From an uncultured Porphyromonadaceae bacterium (GTDB lineage: Bacteria > Bacteroidota > Bacteroidia > Bacteroidales > Muribaculaceae), in the NCBI GenBank assembly GCA_902495075.1, contig CABUVO010000005.1, positions 1-64,000 of the forward strand: a stretch of 64,000 nucleotides of DNA. The letters are read 5' to 3'. Made by a program: the position numbers and the translations under genes. Shown here piece by piece: positions 15,414 to 22,586 of the stretch; the stretch's first letter is position 1, and each line of letters starts with the position of its first letter. The notes beneath the pieces are model-generated. The model had not been told where the DNA came from and ran no database searches. It saw nothing but the letters and a program-made list of their open reading frames with translations.

Positions 15414-16436
15414 ATGGCGAAGAAGTTTGAGATACGAAACAGCACTGCGGAGTTTCTGATCTTTCAGATTGAGGGAAAGGAAGATGGTGTACAAGTTATG
15501 TACCATAACGAATCTGTATGGTGTACGCAGAAGGCTATGGCGCAACTGTTTGATTGTTCTACCGATAATATTGGGCTACACCTGAAGAATATCTTTAAAA
15601 GCGGTGAGCTTCAAGAAGATTCAGTTACCGAGAAATTCTCGGCAACTGCTTCTGATGGGAAGAACTATTTGACGAAATTCTATAATCTCGATGCCATCAT
15701 AAGTGTCGGCTATCGTGTAAACAGTACCAGGGCTACACAGTTTCGGCAGTGGTGTACGTTTATTTTGCGGCAGTTTGCCATCCGTGGATATGTGATTGAC
15801 AAGAAGCGGATGGAGAACGGCTCGTTTATAGGCGAGGACTATTTCGAGCATTTGTTGGCTGAAATCCGCGAGATACGTCTCAGCGAGCGGCGTTTCTATC
15901 AAAAGCTGACTGATGTATATGCTACGAGCATTGATTACAATCGTGATGCGCCCACTACTCGATTATTCTTCAAGAAGGTACAGAATAAGATGCACTACGC
16001 TGTTCATGGTCATACTGCTGCTGAACTGATAATTGACCGGGCTAATGCAGAAAAGGAGCACATGGGGCTGACTACTTGGGAGAATGCCCCCAACGGGAAG
16101 ATTGTAAAGCCGGATGTCAGCATTGCCAAAAATTATCTCAAAGAGAGTGAGCTTGAGGATATGGGGAGGATTGTCAACTCTTTCCTTGACCTGGCGGAAG
16201 ATATGGCAAAGCGTCATATTCCTATGACAATGGAGGACTGGGCTAAGCGTATTGATAGGTTTCTTGATCTTACCGACCGTCCCGTTCTGACTGATGCCGG
16301 ACATATTTCAGCTGAACAAGCCAAGGAATATGCTGAAACTGAGTTTGAAAAATATCGTGTAATTCAAGATAAACTCTTTCAATCCGATTTTGACCGCTTC
16401 AATGATAATGACCTCCTCCCATTGGACATAGAATAA
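15414..16436 (+). CDS. RhuM family protein
   Basis: 340 aa, full-length for the family. Characteristic blocks are FLIFQIEGKEDGVQVMYHN, SVWCTQKAMAQLFDCSTDNI, YNLDAIISVGYRVNSTRATQ, FRQWCTFILRQFAIRGYVID and DAPTTRLFFKKVQNKMHYAV. The N-terminal part is an ANT/Bro-N-like DNA-binding module. RhuM proteins are named after a Salmonella pathogenicity island gene, yet are widespread in bacteria near Fic and mobile genes; the biochemical role is not established. Here the neighbourhood contains Fic/VbhA debris, consistent with a mobile cassette. Cytoplasmic, no signal peptide. Probably driven from promoter copy B. Confidence 0.9.
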   Translation: MAKKFEIRNSTAEFLIFQIEGKEDGVQVMYHNESVWCTQKAMAQLFDCSTDNIGLHLKNIFKSGELQEDSVTEKFSATASDGKNYLTKFYNLDAIISVGYRVNSTRATQFRQWCTFILRQFAIRGYVIDKKRMENGSFIGEDYFEHLLAEIREIRLSERRFYQKLTDVYATSIDYNRDAPTTRLFFKKVQNKMHYAVHGHTAAELIIDRANAEKEHMGLTTWENAPNGKIVKPDVSIAKNYLKESELEDMGRIVNSFLDLAEDMAKRHIPMTMEDWAKRIDRFLDLTDRPVLTDAGHISAEQAKEYAETEFEKYRVIQDKLFQSDFDRFNDNDLLPLDIE

Positions 16437-16455
16437 ACTCGTAAAGAAAGGTGAG

Positions 16456-17487
16456 ATGAAAGCATTGACATATACTGCGCCGGGACGGTTTGAGCTGATT
16501 GAGAAACCGAAGCCGGAAGTTTTGGACCCCAAGGATGCGGTGGTGAGGGTTACTCTTTCGAGTATCTGCTCGTCGGATCTGCATATTTTGCATGGGGCTG
16601 TGCCTCAGGCTGAGGTCGGTATTACTGTGGGGCATGAACTGGTTGGTGTCGTTGAGTCGGTTGATTCAGATGTCTCCAAGGTCAAACCGGGCGACAGGGT
16701 TGCCGTGAACGTCGAGACATTCTGTGGCGAGTGTTTCTATTGCCGGCGGGGATATGTGAACAACTGCACCTCCGGTGGATGGATGTTGGGATGTCGCATC
16801 GATGGCGGTCAGGCGGAATATGTCCGCGTACCGTTTGCTGACAATTGTCTGACTCCGATTCCCGACAATGTGAGCGATGAACAGGCGCTGTTCGTCGGTG
16901 ACATTCTCGCCACGGGTTATTGGGCTGCCAAGATTTCGGAAATTTCGGAGGATGATACAGTGCTGATTATCGGTGCTGGACCGACGGGGTTATGCACTCT
17001 CGAATGTGTGCAGCTATATCAGCCTCAACGAATAGTGGTTTGCGAGGCTGACGAAAGTCGCCGAGAATTCGTGCGGAAGCATTATCCGGATGTCAATGTT
17101 TTAGAGCCGACGGAATGCCTTGAAGTCCTTGAGTCATTGACAGAGGGTCGTGGTGCCGACCGCGTTATCGAGGTTGCCGGAAGCGAGGATACCTTTGAAC
17201 TCGCATGGCGTTGTGCCCGTCCCAATGCCATCGTCACGATTGTCGCGCTGTATGAGAAGGAGCAGATATTGCCGTTGCCTTGGATGTATGGCAAAAATCT
17301 GACGTTCAAGACCGGCGGCGTCGATGCCTGCGACTGCGACAAAATCATGCAACTCATCGCCGAAGGTAAGATTGACATTACCCATCTGATAACCCATCGT
17401 TTCCCCCTCAGCTGTATCCAAGAAGCCTACACCCTCTTCGCCAACCGCGCCGACGGTGTCATCAAAACCGCCATCTATCCGGACTAA
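16456..17487 (+). CDS. Zinc-dependent medium-chain alcohol dehydrogenase
   Basis: 343 aa. The MDR fold is clear: catalytic zinc ligand in SSICSSD (Cys38), GHE at 59-61, structural-zinc cysteines in CGECFYCRRGYVNNC, and the Rossmann motif GAGPTG in the cofactor domain followed by acidic residues (VVCEADESR), which favours NAD over NADP. Members oxidise or reduce secondary alcohols, polyols or similar substrates; the exact substrate cannot be read from sequence. It follows RhuM by only 19 nt but is otherwise an ordinary chromosomal gene. A hairpin lies after the stop. Confidence 0.93.
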   Translation: MKALTYTAPGRFELIEKPKPEVLDPKDAVVRVTLSSICSSDLHILHGAVPQAEVGITVGHELVGVVESVDSDVSKVKPGDRVAVNVETFCGECFYCRRGYVNNCTSGGWMLGCRIDGGQAEYVRVPFADNCLTPIPDNVSDEQALFVGDILATGYWAAKISEISEDDTVLIIGAGPTGLCTLECVQLYQPQRIVVCEADESRREFVRKHYPDVNVLEPTECLEVLESLTEGRGADRVIEVAGSEDTFELAWRCARPNAIVTIVALYEKEQILPLPWMYGKNLTFKTGGVDACDCDKIMQLIAEGKIDITHLITHRFPLSCIQEAYTLFANRADGVIKTAIYPD

Positions 17488-17520
17488 AGGACATAATAGG
17501 GAACTTTATAAACAGAAAGA

Positions 17521-17554
17521 CAACGGCATCTCGTTTGTAAACAAGACGCCGTTG
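17521..17554. terminator. Hairpin between ADH and the convergent small gene
   Basis: CAACGGC (17521-17527) pairs with GCCGTTG (17548-17554), and the interior (GTTTG/AAACAAG) extends the stem. It lies between convergent genes. There is no long T run, so termination efficiency is uncertain. Confidence 0.45.
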
Positions 17555-17576
17555 ACAAGGTTGATACTTATTCTGA

Positions 17577-17873
17577 TTAAAGCTGCTCCTGAAATATCTT
17601 CTCAGTCTCTCGCTTGAAATCGATGCGGCGGTATCGTTCGCCGGAGCACATCTCACAGCTGCAAGGTTGTCCTGTAGTGCGATACACTTGACACCATTTT
17701 ACTTTGCGGAGTTCCTTCCACGTTACGACTTCACGTTTTACTCCGTTTGAGGAATCTTCAAGGTATGCAGGTGAAAATGTTCTGAAGATAATGCGTAACC
17801 GATTACGCCACACGCGTTTCTTTTGAATGCGTCGCCACGCACGAGTTGATGTTCTGTCCATCGTCACGTTCAA
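17577..17873 (-). CDS. Small basic PCSC-motif protein
   Basis: 98 aa, strongly basic at the N-terminus (Arg/Lys-rich, residues 9-30). The C-terminal part carries TGQPCSCEMCSGERY, like the KPCSCxMCGNPR motif of short Bacteroidota proteins annotated as hypothetical. Three cysteines in CSCxxC could bind a metal, and the basic arm suggests RNA or DNA contact; both are inference. An alternative start is Met at 17861. It is convergent with the ADH gene and lies beyond the end of the RNA ligase gene, with 192 bp between them that show no other gene. Confidence 0.65.
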   Translation of the reverse strand: MNVTMDRTSTRAWRRIQKKRVWRNRLRIIFRTFSPAYLEDSSNGVKREVVTWKELRKVKWCQVYRTTGQPCSCEMCSGERYRRIDFKRETEKIFQEQL

Positions 17874-18065
17874 TTATTGGTTTCGGGAACGTGATGATAA
17901 TAGACGGATATTCTTTGGTGATATTCATAAGTGTAGCTTTTATAATGATAAGATAGCAATAAGTATGCCAAAATCATTGTGTCAGACTTCAATCTGCCGG
18001 AATCGTCGTTAAACTGAAGCCAGATCCATCTCCGGCGGAGGGAACCAGAGATGAATAGCTGATGA

Positions 18066-19103
18066 TTAGGGGATTATATATGCTTTGCTAAGAAGAGTTT
18101 CTTTGACAAAGCCGGTAGATAGCTTGTTGAGTTCGCGGTTGAGTGATTTCTGCTCGCACTTGTCGAGTGCTGTATATTCCCCGCCGTGCTCTTTCAGAAA
18201 ATCTTCAAGGATATCCTTTGAGAACATCCCCATGATTTTTCCAAAATCTTTGGGAAGCGAAACCTCTCCGATATGGCTGATAACATTGTTCAACCTGTTT
18301 TCAGTGACGTATGCCTCCAATTCAGGAAGAAGCACTTTCAATGAGTCGCTGTATGGAACAGGTTCTGTGAAGAGTTTGTTGCGCACTTTTACAGATTTCT
18401 TTTCTGCAAATCTTGCATTCTTGCTCTTAATCAGAACTCTGGAGCCATTCTTCAGATACTGAGGCGTGACTGGGCGGATCACGACACCCTCGCAGATATT
18501 GTCATCAATGTCGGGCAAACCGAGCCACTGCGAAATCTTGCTCTGGAATGCATTGGGATATTTCAGACACTCTGCAAGCGATCCTCTCATCAAGGTACGT
18601 GCATAGAAAAATCCCTCGGCTTCAAAGAGTGAGTTGACTTCATCTACAGCCAGATAGTAACCGGTTTCCCCTTCAAACACATAGATGTCGAATCCATAAA
18701 ACTCATGGACAGGCGTATAGTTTACTCCTTTCTGGATCAGGGTTATCCCCTTGACGGCAGATACTCCATCATGTGCATAACGACCACCAAACATCTCTCC
18801 GAACACAGAGATAGCGGAAACGGAGGGGTGGGTATCGCAGATTCTCCTGAACAAAGACAACACTCTTGTCTTGTAGGCCTCAAGCATCGACTGGAAGTCA
18901 TAGAACTTATCATCTTCTGAGAGGACGGACGTTCTCTTTGCAAATTTCACGTCTTCGCCATCGCAGAGAAAGCTGGTGTTTGCACCGTGCACCTTCTCTT
19001 GCACTACCCATTCGAGATCTTCAGGCATCTCAGCCCAGACCCGCTCCATAAAGTCGCGGGTGATGGCGTTGTCGATTGAACTGTACTTTTTGAATTTGAT
19101 CAT
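18066..19103 (-). CDS. T4 Rnl2-like RNA ligase
   Basis: 345 aa. Nucleotidyltransferase motifs appear in order: motif I EKVHG with the adenylated Lys37, FAKRT, motif III FGEMFGG (101-107), IIIa EFYGFDIYV, motif IV EGVVIRP (205-211), and motif V VLIKSKN (Lys226/Lys228). The start MIKFKKYSSI and the whole catalytic domain resemble phage T4 RNA ligase 2, which seals nicks in double-stranded RNA. The C-terminal third (about 240-345) replaces the T4 C-terminal domain. Bacterial stand-alone Rnl2 proteins may act in RNA repair; the target here is unknown. No kinase/phosphatase (Pnkp) or RtcB partner is adjacent. Confidence 0.9.
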   Translation of the reverse strand: MIKFKKYSSIDNAITRDFMERVWAEMPEDLEWVVQEKVHGANTSFLCDGEDVKFAKRTSVLSEDDKFYDFQSMLEAYKTRVLSLFRRICDTHPSVSAISVFGEMFGGRYAHDGVSAVKGITLIQKGVNYTPVHEFYGFDIYVFEGETGYYLAVDEVNSLFEAEGFFYARTLMRGSLAECLKYPNAFQSKISQWLGLPDIDDNICEGVVIRPVTPQYLKNGSRVLIKSKNARFAEKKSVKVRNKLFTEPVPYSDSLKVLLPELEAYVTENRLNNVISHIGEVSLPKDFGKIMGMFSKDILEDFLKEHGGEYTALDKCEQKSLNRELNKLSTGFVKETLLSKAYIIP

Positions 19104-19192
19104 TTTTTTAGAGTTTGTGCGTCATGAGACGCGATTATTGAAATGTGTGTCCGCAGCTAATCGCGATGGAGAAGGTTATATCGGTTAGGACA

Positions 19193-19241
19193 CAAAAAAA
19201 ACGACTGTCGGGAAGCTTGGCAAGGACTTTCCGACAGTCGT
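19193..19241 (-). terminator. Terminator of the small-peptide unit
   Basis: ACGACTGTCGG (19201-19211) pairs perfectly with CCGACAGTCGT (19231-19241). On the minus strand it is followed by eight T residues (19193-19200), a standard intrinsic terminator, 28 nt after the stop of the 52-aa peptide ORF. Confidence 0.85.
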
Positions 19242-19268
19242 TATATCTCAGTAGTCTGTCTTCGTAGA

Positions 19269-19427
19269 CTAACTTATGTAAGTTGGATTACTGAAACAAA
19301 CGGATCGGACAGGTCCGCAATATGATTTGCATGTTATTGATGGCATCAACACATACGCATTGCGTTCGAAGCCTTTTAAGCTTTGGATACCTTTGATGAT
19401 TAGTATGTTGCAATGCTGTCTTGCCAT
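19269..19427 (-). CDS. 52-aa Cys-containing peptide with own promoter and terminator
   Basis: Start at 19427 (MARQHCNILIIKG...); the frame opens at 19451, but that falls inside the promoter. The C-terminal part ITCKSYCGPVRSVCFSNP has three closely spaced Cys. A -7 box TAACTTTG (minus, 19449-19456) precedes the ORF and a strong terminator follows, so the unit is compact and monocistronic. It sits between RNA ligase and the DUF3791 operon. I do not recognise a family. Options: a small regulatory or antimicrobial-type peptide, or an sRNA gene in which the ORF is incidental. Confidence 0.45.
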   Translation of the reverse strand: MARQHCNILIIKGIQSLKGFERNAYVLMPSITCKSYCGPVRSVCFSNPTYIS

Positions 19428-19448
19428 TTGTTTCGTTTTAATTGGGCG

Positions 19449-19456
19449 CAAAGTTA
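19449..19456 (-). promoter_or_regulatory. -7 box of the small-peptide unit
   Basis: CAAAGTTA on + reads TAACTTTG on the minus strand, matching TAnnTTTG, about 15 nt before expected transcription start and 22 nt before the peptide ATG. The region 19457-19697 is AT-rich with direct copies of ACTTTTTCxAACGAAT-like text but no gene seen. Confidence 0.55.
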
Positions 19457-19697
19457 ATACTTTTTCACAAATCCACCAAATTTATTTTCAATAGAGATCC
19501 AAAAGTACGAGATTACACTTTTTCGACCGAATAGATGAACCTCCGTTGCATTTTTTCAAACGAATAACAGAGGAATTGCCACACTTTTTCAAACGAATCA
19601 GCTTAAATATGCCTTTTTTGCCACTACGGTCTTTGTGCTTAGATGGGCTGATCATCATGAGGTTTAATCAAGGTTGATGCTCCTTAAATTACTCAGT

Positions 19698-19931
19698 TTA
19701 GTTACGAAGAGAGCCACGACGGTATTCCTCCATAAAGGTTTCATAGACATATGCCGGACTTTCGATATAGAGCGCTGTCTTGCGGTCGCAAAGCTTCTCA
19801 AAAGTCTCGGTGTTGTGGAATAGTACCAAAGCTTCTTCAAGACCTATTCCTTGGTCATTCATTATCCACTCAACTACTTTGGCAGTGATGTATTCAACCA
19901 AGAATTCAAAGTTATTGTCAGTCTGTTTCAT
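19698..19931 (-). CDS. DUF3791 family protein
   Basis: 77 aa, mostly helical: FLVEYITAKVVEWIMNDQG, LEEALVLFHNTETFEKLCD and YIESPAYVYETFMEEYRRG follow the DUF3791 pattern. DUF3791 genes are usually found beside DUF3990 genes and are thought to form a toxin-antitoxin-like pair. The start overlaps the DUF3990 stop by 4 nt, so translation is coupled. It is the third gene of the HTH-DUF3990-DUF3791 operon. Function inferred from context only. Confidence 0.75.
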   Translation of the reverse strand: MKQTDNNFEFLVEYITAKVVEWIMNDQGIGLEEALVLFHNTETFEKLCDRKTALYIESPAYVYETFMEEYRRGSLRN

Positions 19932-20401
19932 AATTTTGCAAGAAATTTAAGAGCGCGCTCTGTTGCGAAGAAGTATTGAGAGTTGAGATCTTTATAGATA
20001 AGGCCAGCCACAACAGCCTCAAGGTCAATGATCTTCATGTCATAAAGTCCGAAGAGACGTGCCATATCATCGTCAGCCACCGGTCCGATTACAATGTCAT
20101 AGTCATGATGATATTCATCGCCTGATCTATTGCGATTAGCCATAACGAAAAGTGCCCATTCACGGTCAGCAACCTTGAAGATCTTCACATTTAACCCAGC
20201 GGCGATAGCCATATCCAGATCAAATTCATATTCGGTTACGGTCGGTGTCCCTCCATAACGGTTAGTAATGGTTCTTGACCATTCTTTTGCCTGTTGCGGA
20301 AGATGAGTTGTGTAAAAGCCTTGTCCGAAGTCCTTATATTTACGACCTCTTGTCAGGTCAATCCTCTCAATGGGCTGATTGGATCCATGGTATAGTTTCA
20401 T
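19928..20401 (-). CDS. DUF3990 family protein, putative ADP-ribosyltransferase-like toxin
   Basis: 157 aa. N-terminal LYHGSN and FGQGFYTTHLPQQAKEWS follow the pattern of DUF3990, which is related to ADP-ribosyltransferase folds (H in YHG, GxGFY loop). DIVIGPVADDDM and QYFFATERAL are further family blocks. The family is linked to toxin-antitoxin-like loci in Bacteroides and Firmicutes. No signal peptide, so it acts in the cytoplasm. It overlaps both neighbours by 4 nt (ATGA), giving tight stoichiometric control. Enzyme activity and target are not established. Confidence 0.8.
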   Translation of the reverse strand: MKLYHGSNQPIERIDLTRGRKYKDFGQGFYTTHLPQQAKEWSRTITNRYGGTPTVTEYEFDLDMAIAAGLNVKIFKVADREWALFVMANRNRSGDEYHHDYDIVIGPVADDDMARLFGLYDMKIIDLEAVVAGLIYKDLNSQYFFATERALKFLAKL

Positions 20402-20826
20402 GATATTGCGCCTCCGTTTTTAAGACATATAGCAGCCATGTCATCCACACAATCCTGCATCGATAACTGGTGCTCTGCTTCGTAATTTTCTATCGAGAAT
20501 TCCAACCCTTTGAACCGAGACAGATAATTACATGCTTCTTTCTTAGTCAGCCTAAACTGTCTGGCAAACATACCCATGCTCATCACAATGTAATGAATTA
20601 CATTCAGAGATATCTCTGAATTCGGCTTTAACTCTATTTGTGCGGATACGCCTAATGCCTCTGACAGTTTGTTTATAGTTGAGAACGTAATTCCTCTGCC
20701 GTTCTCTATTTTGGATATCTCCGATTTGGTCACGCCTACTTTCTTTCCCAGTTGCTGTTGAGTGAGACCGAGTTCTTTACGTCGCTTCAAGAACAGTGAG
20801 CCTATTTCATCAAATCTACTTTTCAT
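20398..20826 (-). CDS. XRE-type HTH regulator of the DUF3990 operon
   Basis: 142 aa from the ATG at 20826 (MKSRFDEIG); an upstream frame to 20868 would cross the promoter. Residues 8-62 form an XRE helix-turn-helix (LGLTQQQLGKKVGVTKSEIS KIENGRG in two halves). The C-terminal half (NVIHYIVMSMGMFARQFRLT, ...NYLSRFKGL) looks like a DUF3791-type module, so this protein may bind the DUF3990 product while repressing the operon. The -7 box TAACTTTG lies only about 9 nt from the ATG, so the mRNA is nearly leaderless. A palindrome at 20849-20866 is the likely operator. Confidence 0.8.
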   Translation of the reverse strand: MKSRFDEIGSLFLKRRKELGLTQQQLGKKVGVTKSEISKIENGRGITFSTINKLSEALGVSAQIELKPNSEISLNVIHYIVMSMGMFARQFRLTKKEACNYLSRFKGLEFSIENYEAEHQLSMQDCVDDMAAICLKNGGAIS

Positions 20827-20834
20827 ATTGTTCG

Positions 20835-20866
20835 CAAAGTTAATAAAAGTTTCCAATATTAGAAAC
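20835..20866 (-). promoter_or_regulatory. Promoter and operator of HTH-DUF3990-DUF3791 operon
   Basis: The minus-strand -7 box TAACTTTG is at 20835-20842. Immediately upstream, GTTTCCAATATTAGAAAC (+, 20849-20866) is an 18-bp palindrome with one mismatched pair. It lies between -7 and -33, the usual place for an autorepressor site. Confidence 0.6.
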
Positions 20867-21036
20867 AAACAGGTAGAAAAATATATTTATCACTTTGCAC
20901 AGATCTCTCTTTATGTGAACCGATGTTAAAAGTAAACACACTCTAAAAAAGTTGTAAACTTTATGCCAATTCTTACTTTTTACATTTTTTTATGGTATGA
21001 AATGAATAGGATTTATTATTTTTGTACCAAAACAAT

Positions 21037-21273
21037 ATGGAAATCAAGGACGATAAGAAAATAATAATCACTGGCAAAAAGATCTGTCTGGTGGTTGGTA
21101 TGTTATCGGCGATCTGCGGAATCTATTGGCTCGCAAAAGCATTGTTCTACGACGAGACCAATCTTCCAGCGATGTTGTCGAGCATAGTCATTGCTTTGTT
21201 TCTACTTCTCTATGCTCAGAAACGACAGCAGATTGATTTTGGATGCTTTTTCGGTTTCTCATCAGTCACATAG
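21037..21273 (+). CDS. Small two-helix membrane protein, 3' end in a repeat
   Basis: 78 aa from ATG 21037; the TTG at 21022 lies in the promoter (-7 box TATTTTTG ending at 21024). Two hydrophobic segments (ICLVVGMLSAICGIYWLA and PAMLSSIVIALFLLLYA) predict a hairpin in the membrane. The last ten residues (CFFGFSSVT) are encoded by repeat R2, so the original 3' end may have been replaced by the repeat. I recognise no family. Confidence 0.5.
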   Translation: MEIKDDKKIIITGKKICLVVGMLSAICGIYWLAKALFYDETNLPAMLSSIVIALFLLLYAQKRQQIDFGCFFGFSSVT

Positions 21274-21350
21274 TCCTGCTGAAAGTCGGCTTCAACGAAT
21301 GCCCATTCTTCGAAATCTGGAAATCATCTCAAAATCTCCTGAATTTAATA
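21236..21350. repeat. Hairpin-forming repeat, copy 2 (R2), degraded
   Basis: ATTTTGGATGCTTTTTC, TTTCTCATCAGTCACA, then a diverged centre, then CATTCTTCGAAATCTGGAAA and CATCTCAAAATCTCCTG parallel R1 and R3. The centre has lost the strong inner hairpin. It overlaps the end of the small membrane protein gene. Confidence 0.45.
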
Positions 21351-21378
21351 TATGCTGTTAGAGTAGAATTATAATAAT

Positions 21379-22020
21379 ATGAGATATAAGAATATTATAT
21401 TTGATTTTGATGGTACGTTGGCTGATACAGCTCCATCGATTCTCGAAACGATGCACCGCACTATTGATGCGTTGAAACTGCCCAAGAAGACAGATGAGGA
21501 ATGTCGGTCGATAATTGGTTACAGGCTTGAAGAAACTCCTGCCATTCTTTGGCCCGATATCCAGGGCATTGCTGAACGATATGTTACTACATATCGTGAG
21601 ATTTTCAATTCCGTAAAAGATTCTTTCAAAATTCAGTTATTCCCTCATGTGCTTGAAACCCTCGATTCTCTGAACCGACAAGGAATAAAAATGGCTATAG
21701 CCTCGAGTCGAAACAAAGTATCGTTGCAAGAATGTTGTTCTGATTTGCATATCTACAAGTATTTCCAGATGCTGGTTGGGGCTGGTGATGTAAAAAATGG
21801 TAAACCAGCGCCAGATCCTGTGAATCTCATACTAGACTCTCAAGGTTGGGATAAGAATGAAACGCTCGTGGTCGGCGATATGGGTGTAGATATCCTTATG
21901 GGTAAAGGTGCCGGAGCTGCTGCTTGCGGAGTAACTTACGGCAATGGTTCCGCCGCAGAACTGAAAGAGGCGGGAGCCGACTATGTTATATCCGATTTCT
22001 CGGAATTGATCGGGATTTGA
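21379..22020 (+). CDS. HAD family phosphatase (phosphoglycolate phosphatase-like)
   Basis: 213 aa. HAD motif I DFDGTLADT (residues 9-17, nucleophile Asp9), motif II IASSRNK, motif III Lys in VKNGKPAPDP, and motif IV GDMGVDILMGKGAGA are all intact. The cap helix lies between residues 20 and 80. The GKPAPDP form is typical of phosphoglycolate phosphatase / PGMB-type subfamily IA enzymes, which dephosphorylate small phosphometabolites. Substrate cannot be assigned. It stands as a single gene downstream of R2. Confidence 0.88.
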   Translation: MRYKNIIFDFDGTLADTAPSILETMHRTIDALKLPKKTDEECRSIIGYRLEETPAILWPDIQGIAERYVTTYREIFNSVKDSFKIQLFPHVLETLDSLNRQGIKMAIASSRNKVSLQECCSDLHIYKYFQMLVGAGDVKNGKPAPDPVNLILDSQGWDKNETLVVGDMGVDILMGKGAGAAACGVTYGNGSAAELKEAGADYVISDFSELIGI

Positions 22021-22199
22021 ATCGCAGTTCGGAAGAAGTAGCTGAATTCAAAACGTTATCTCGTTGCATTAACGGCGAAGTCGCAAAGCTATGCTTTGAG
22101 GCTGCAGTTGCAAGCAACGGCAGCTACGATCTGAGATAAAACATCTTAATGTATGATATGATAATGCTGTTTTAGTTTGCGTATCTCGGAGAAATTAGC

Positions 22200-22207
22200 T
22201 ATATTTG
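22200..22207 (+). promoter_or_regulatory. -7 box before the orphan HTH gene
   Basis: TATATTTG fits TAnnTTTG and lies 21 nt before the ATG at 22229. This decides against the TTG at 22205 as start, since that codon is part of the promoter. Confidence 0.5.
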
Positions 22208-22228
22208 TATCAATATAATGGTAGTATT

Positions 22229-22585
22229 ATGATGCAGGATGCAAATAGTAGCTATATATTGTCATTATTAGATGGCTTTACGCTGGATAATGCAGAGGAT
22301 ATCGCTCTGCGGGTTGCGGAGAACTTTCGCAAGCGACGCGTGGAGAAAAACATTACCCGACAATGCATTTCCGAGTTGTCGGGTGTGCCGTTATCTACAG
22401 TGGCTCGTTTCGAACAGAAAGGTCTTATCGCCTTTGAATCGCTTATAAAGTTGGCAATGGCTTTGGGCTTTGTGTCGGATATTCGAAATCTGTTTGGATC
22501 TCCAAAATTTAACACGATGGAGGAACTTCAAATGATTCGCAGTAAAAGCGGTGACAAAAGAGCATATGTTAAAAACAAGAAATAG
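22229..22585 (+). CDS. Orphan XRE/HipB-like HTH protein
   Basis: 118 aa from ATG 22229. The HTH (NFRKRRVEKNITRQCISELS, GVPLSTVARFEQKG) and the tail (LIKLAMALGFVSDIRNLFG) closely follow HipB-like antitoxins that pair with HipA kinases. No hipA-like gene follows; the next gene, 1 bp away, is the MFS transporter on the opposite strand. It may be a solitary regulator, or its partner was lost. Confidence 0.7.
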   Translation: MMQDANSSYILSLLDGFTLDNAEDIALRVAENFRKRRVEKNITRQCISELSGVPLSTVARFEQKGLIAFESLIKLAMALGFVSDIRNLFGSPKFNTMEELQMIRSKSGDKRAYVKNKK

Positions 22586-22586
22586 G

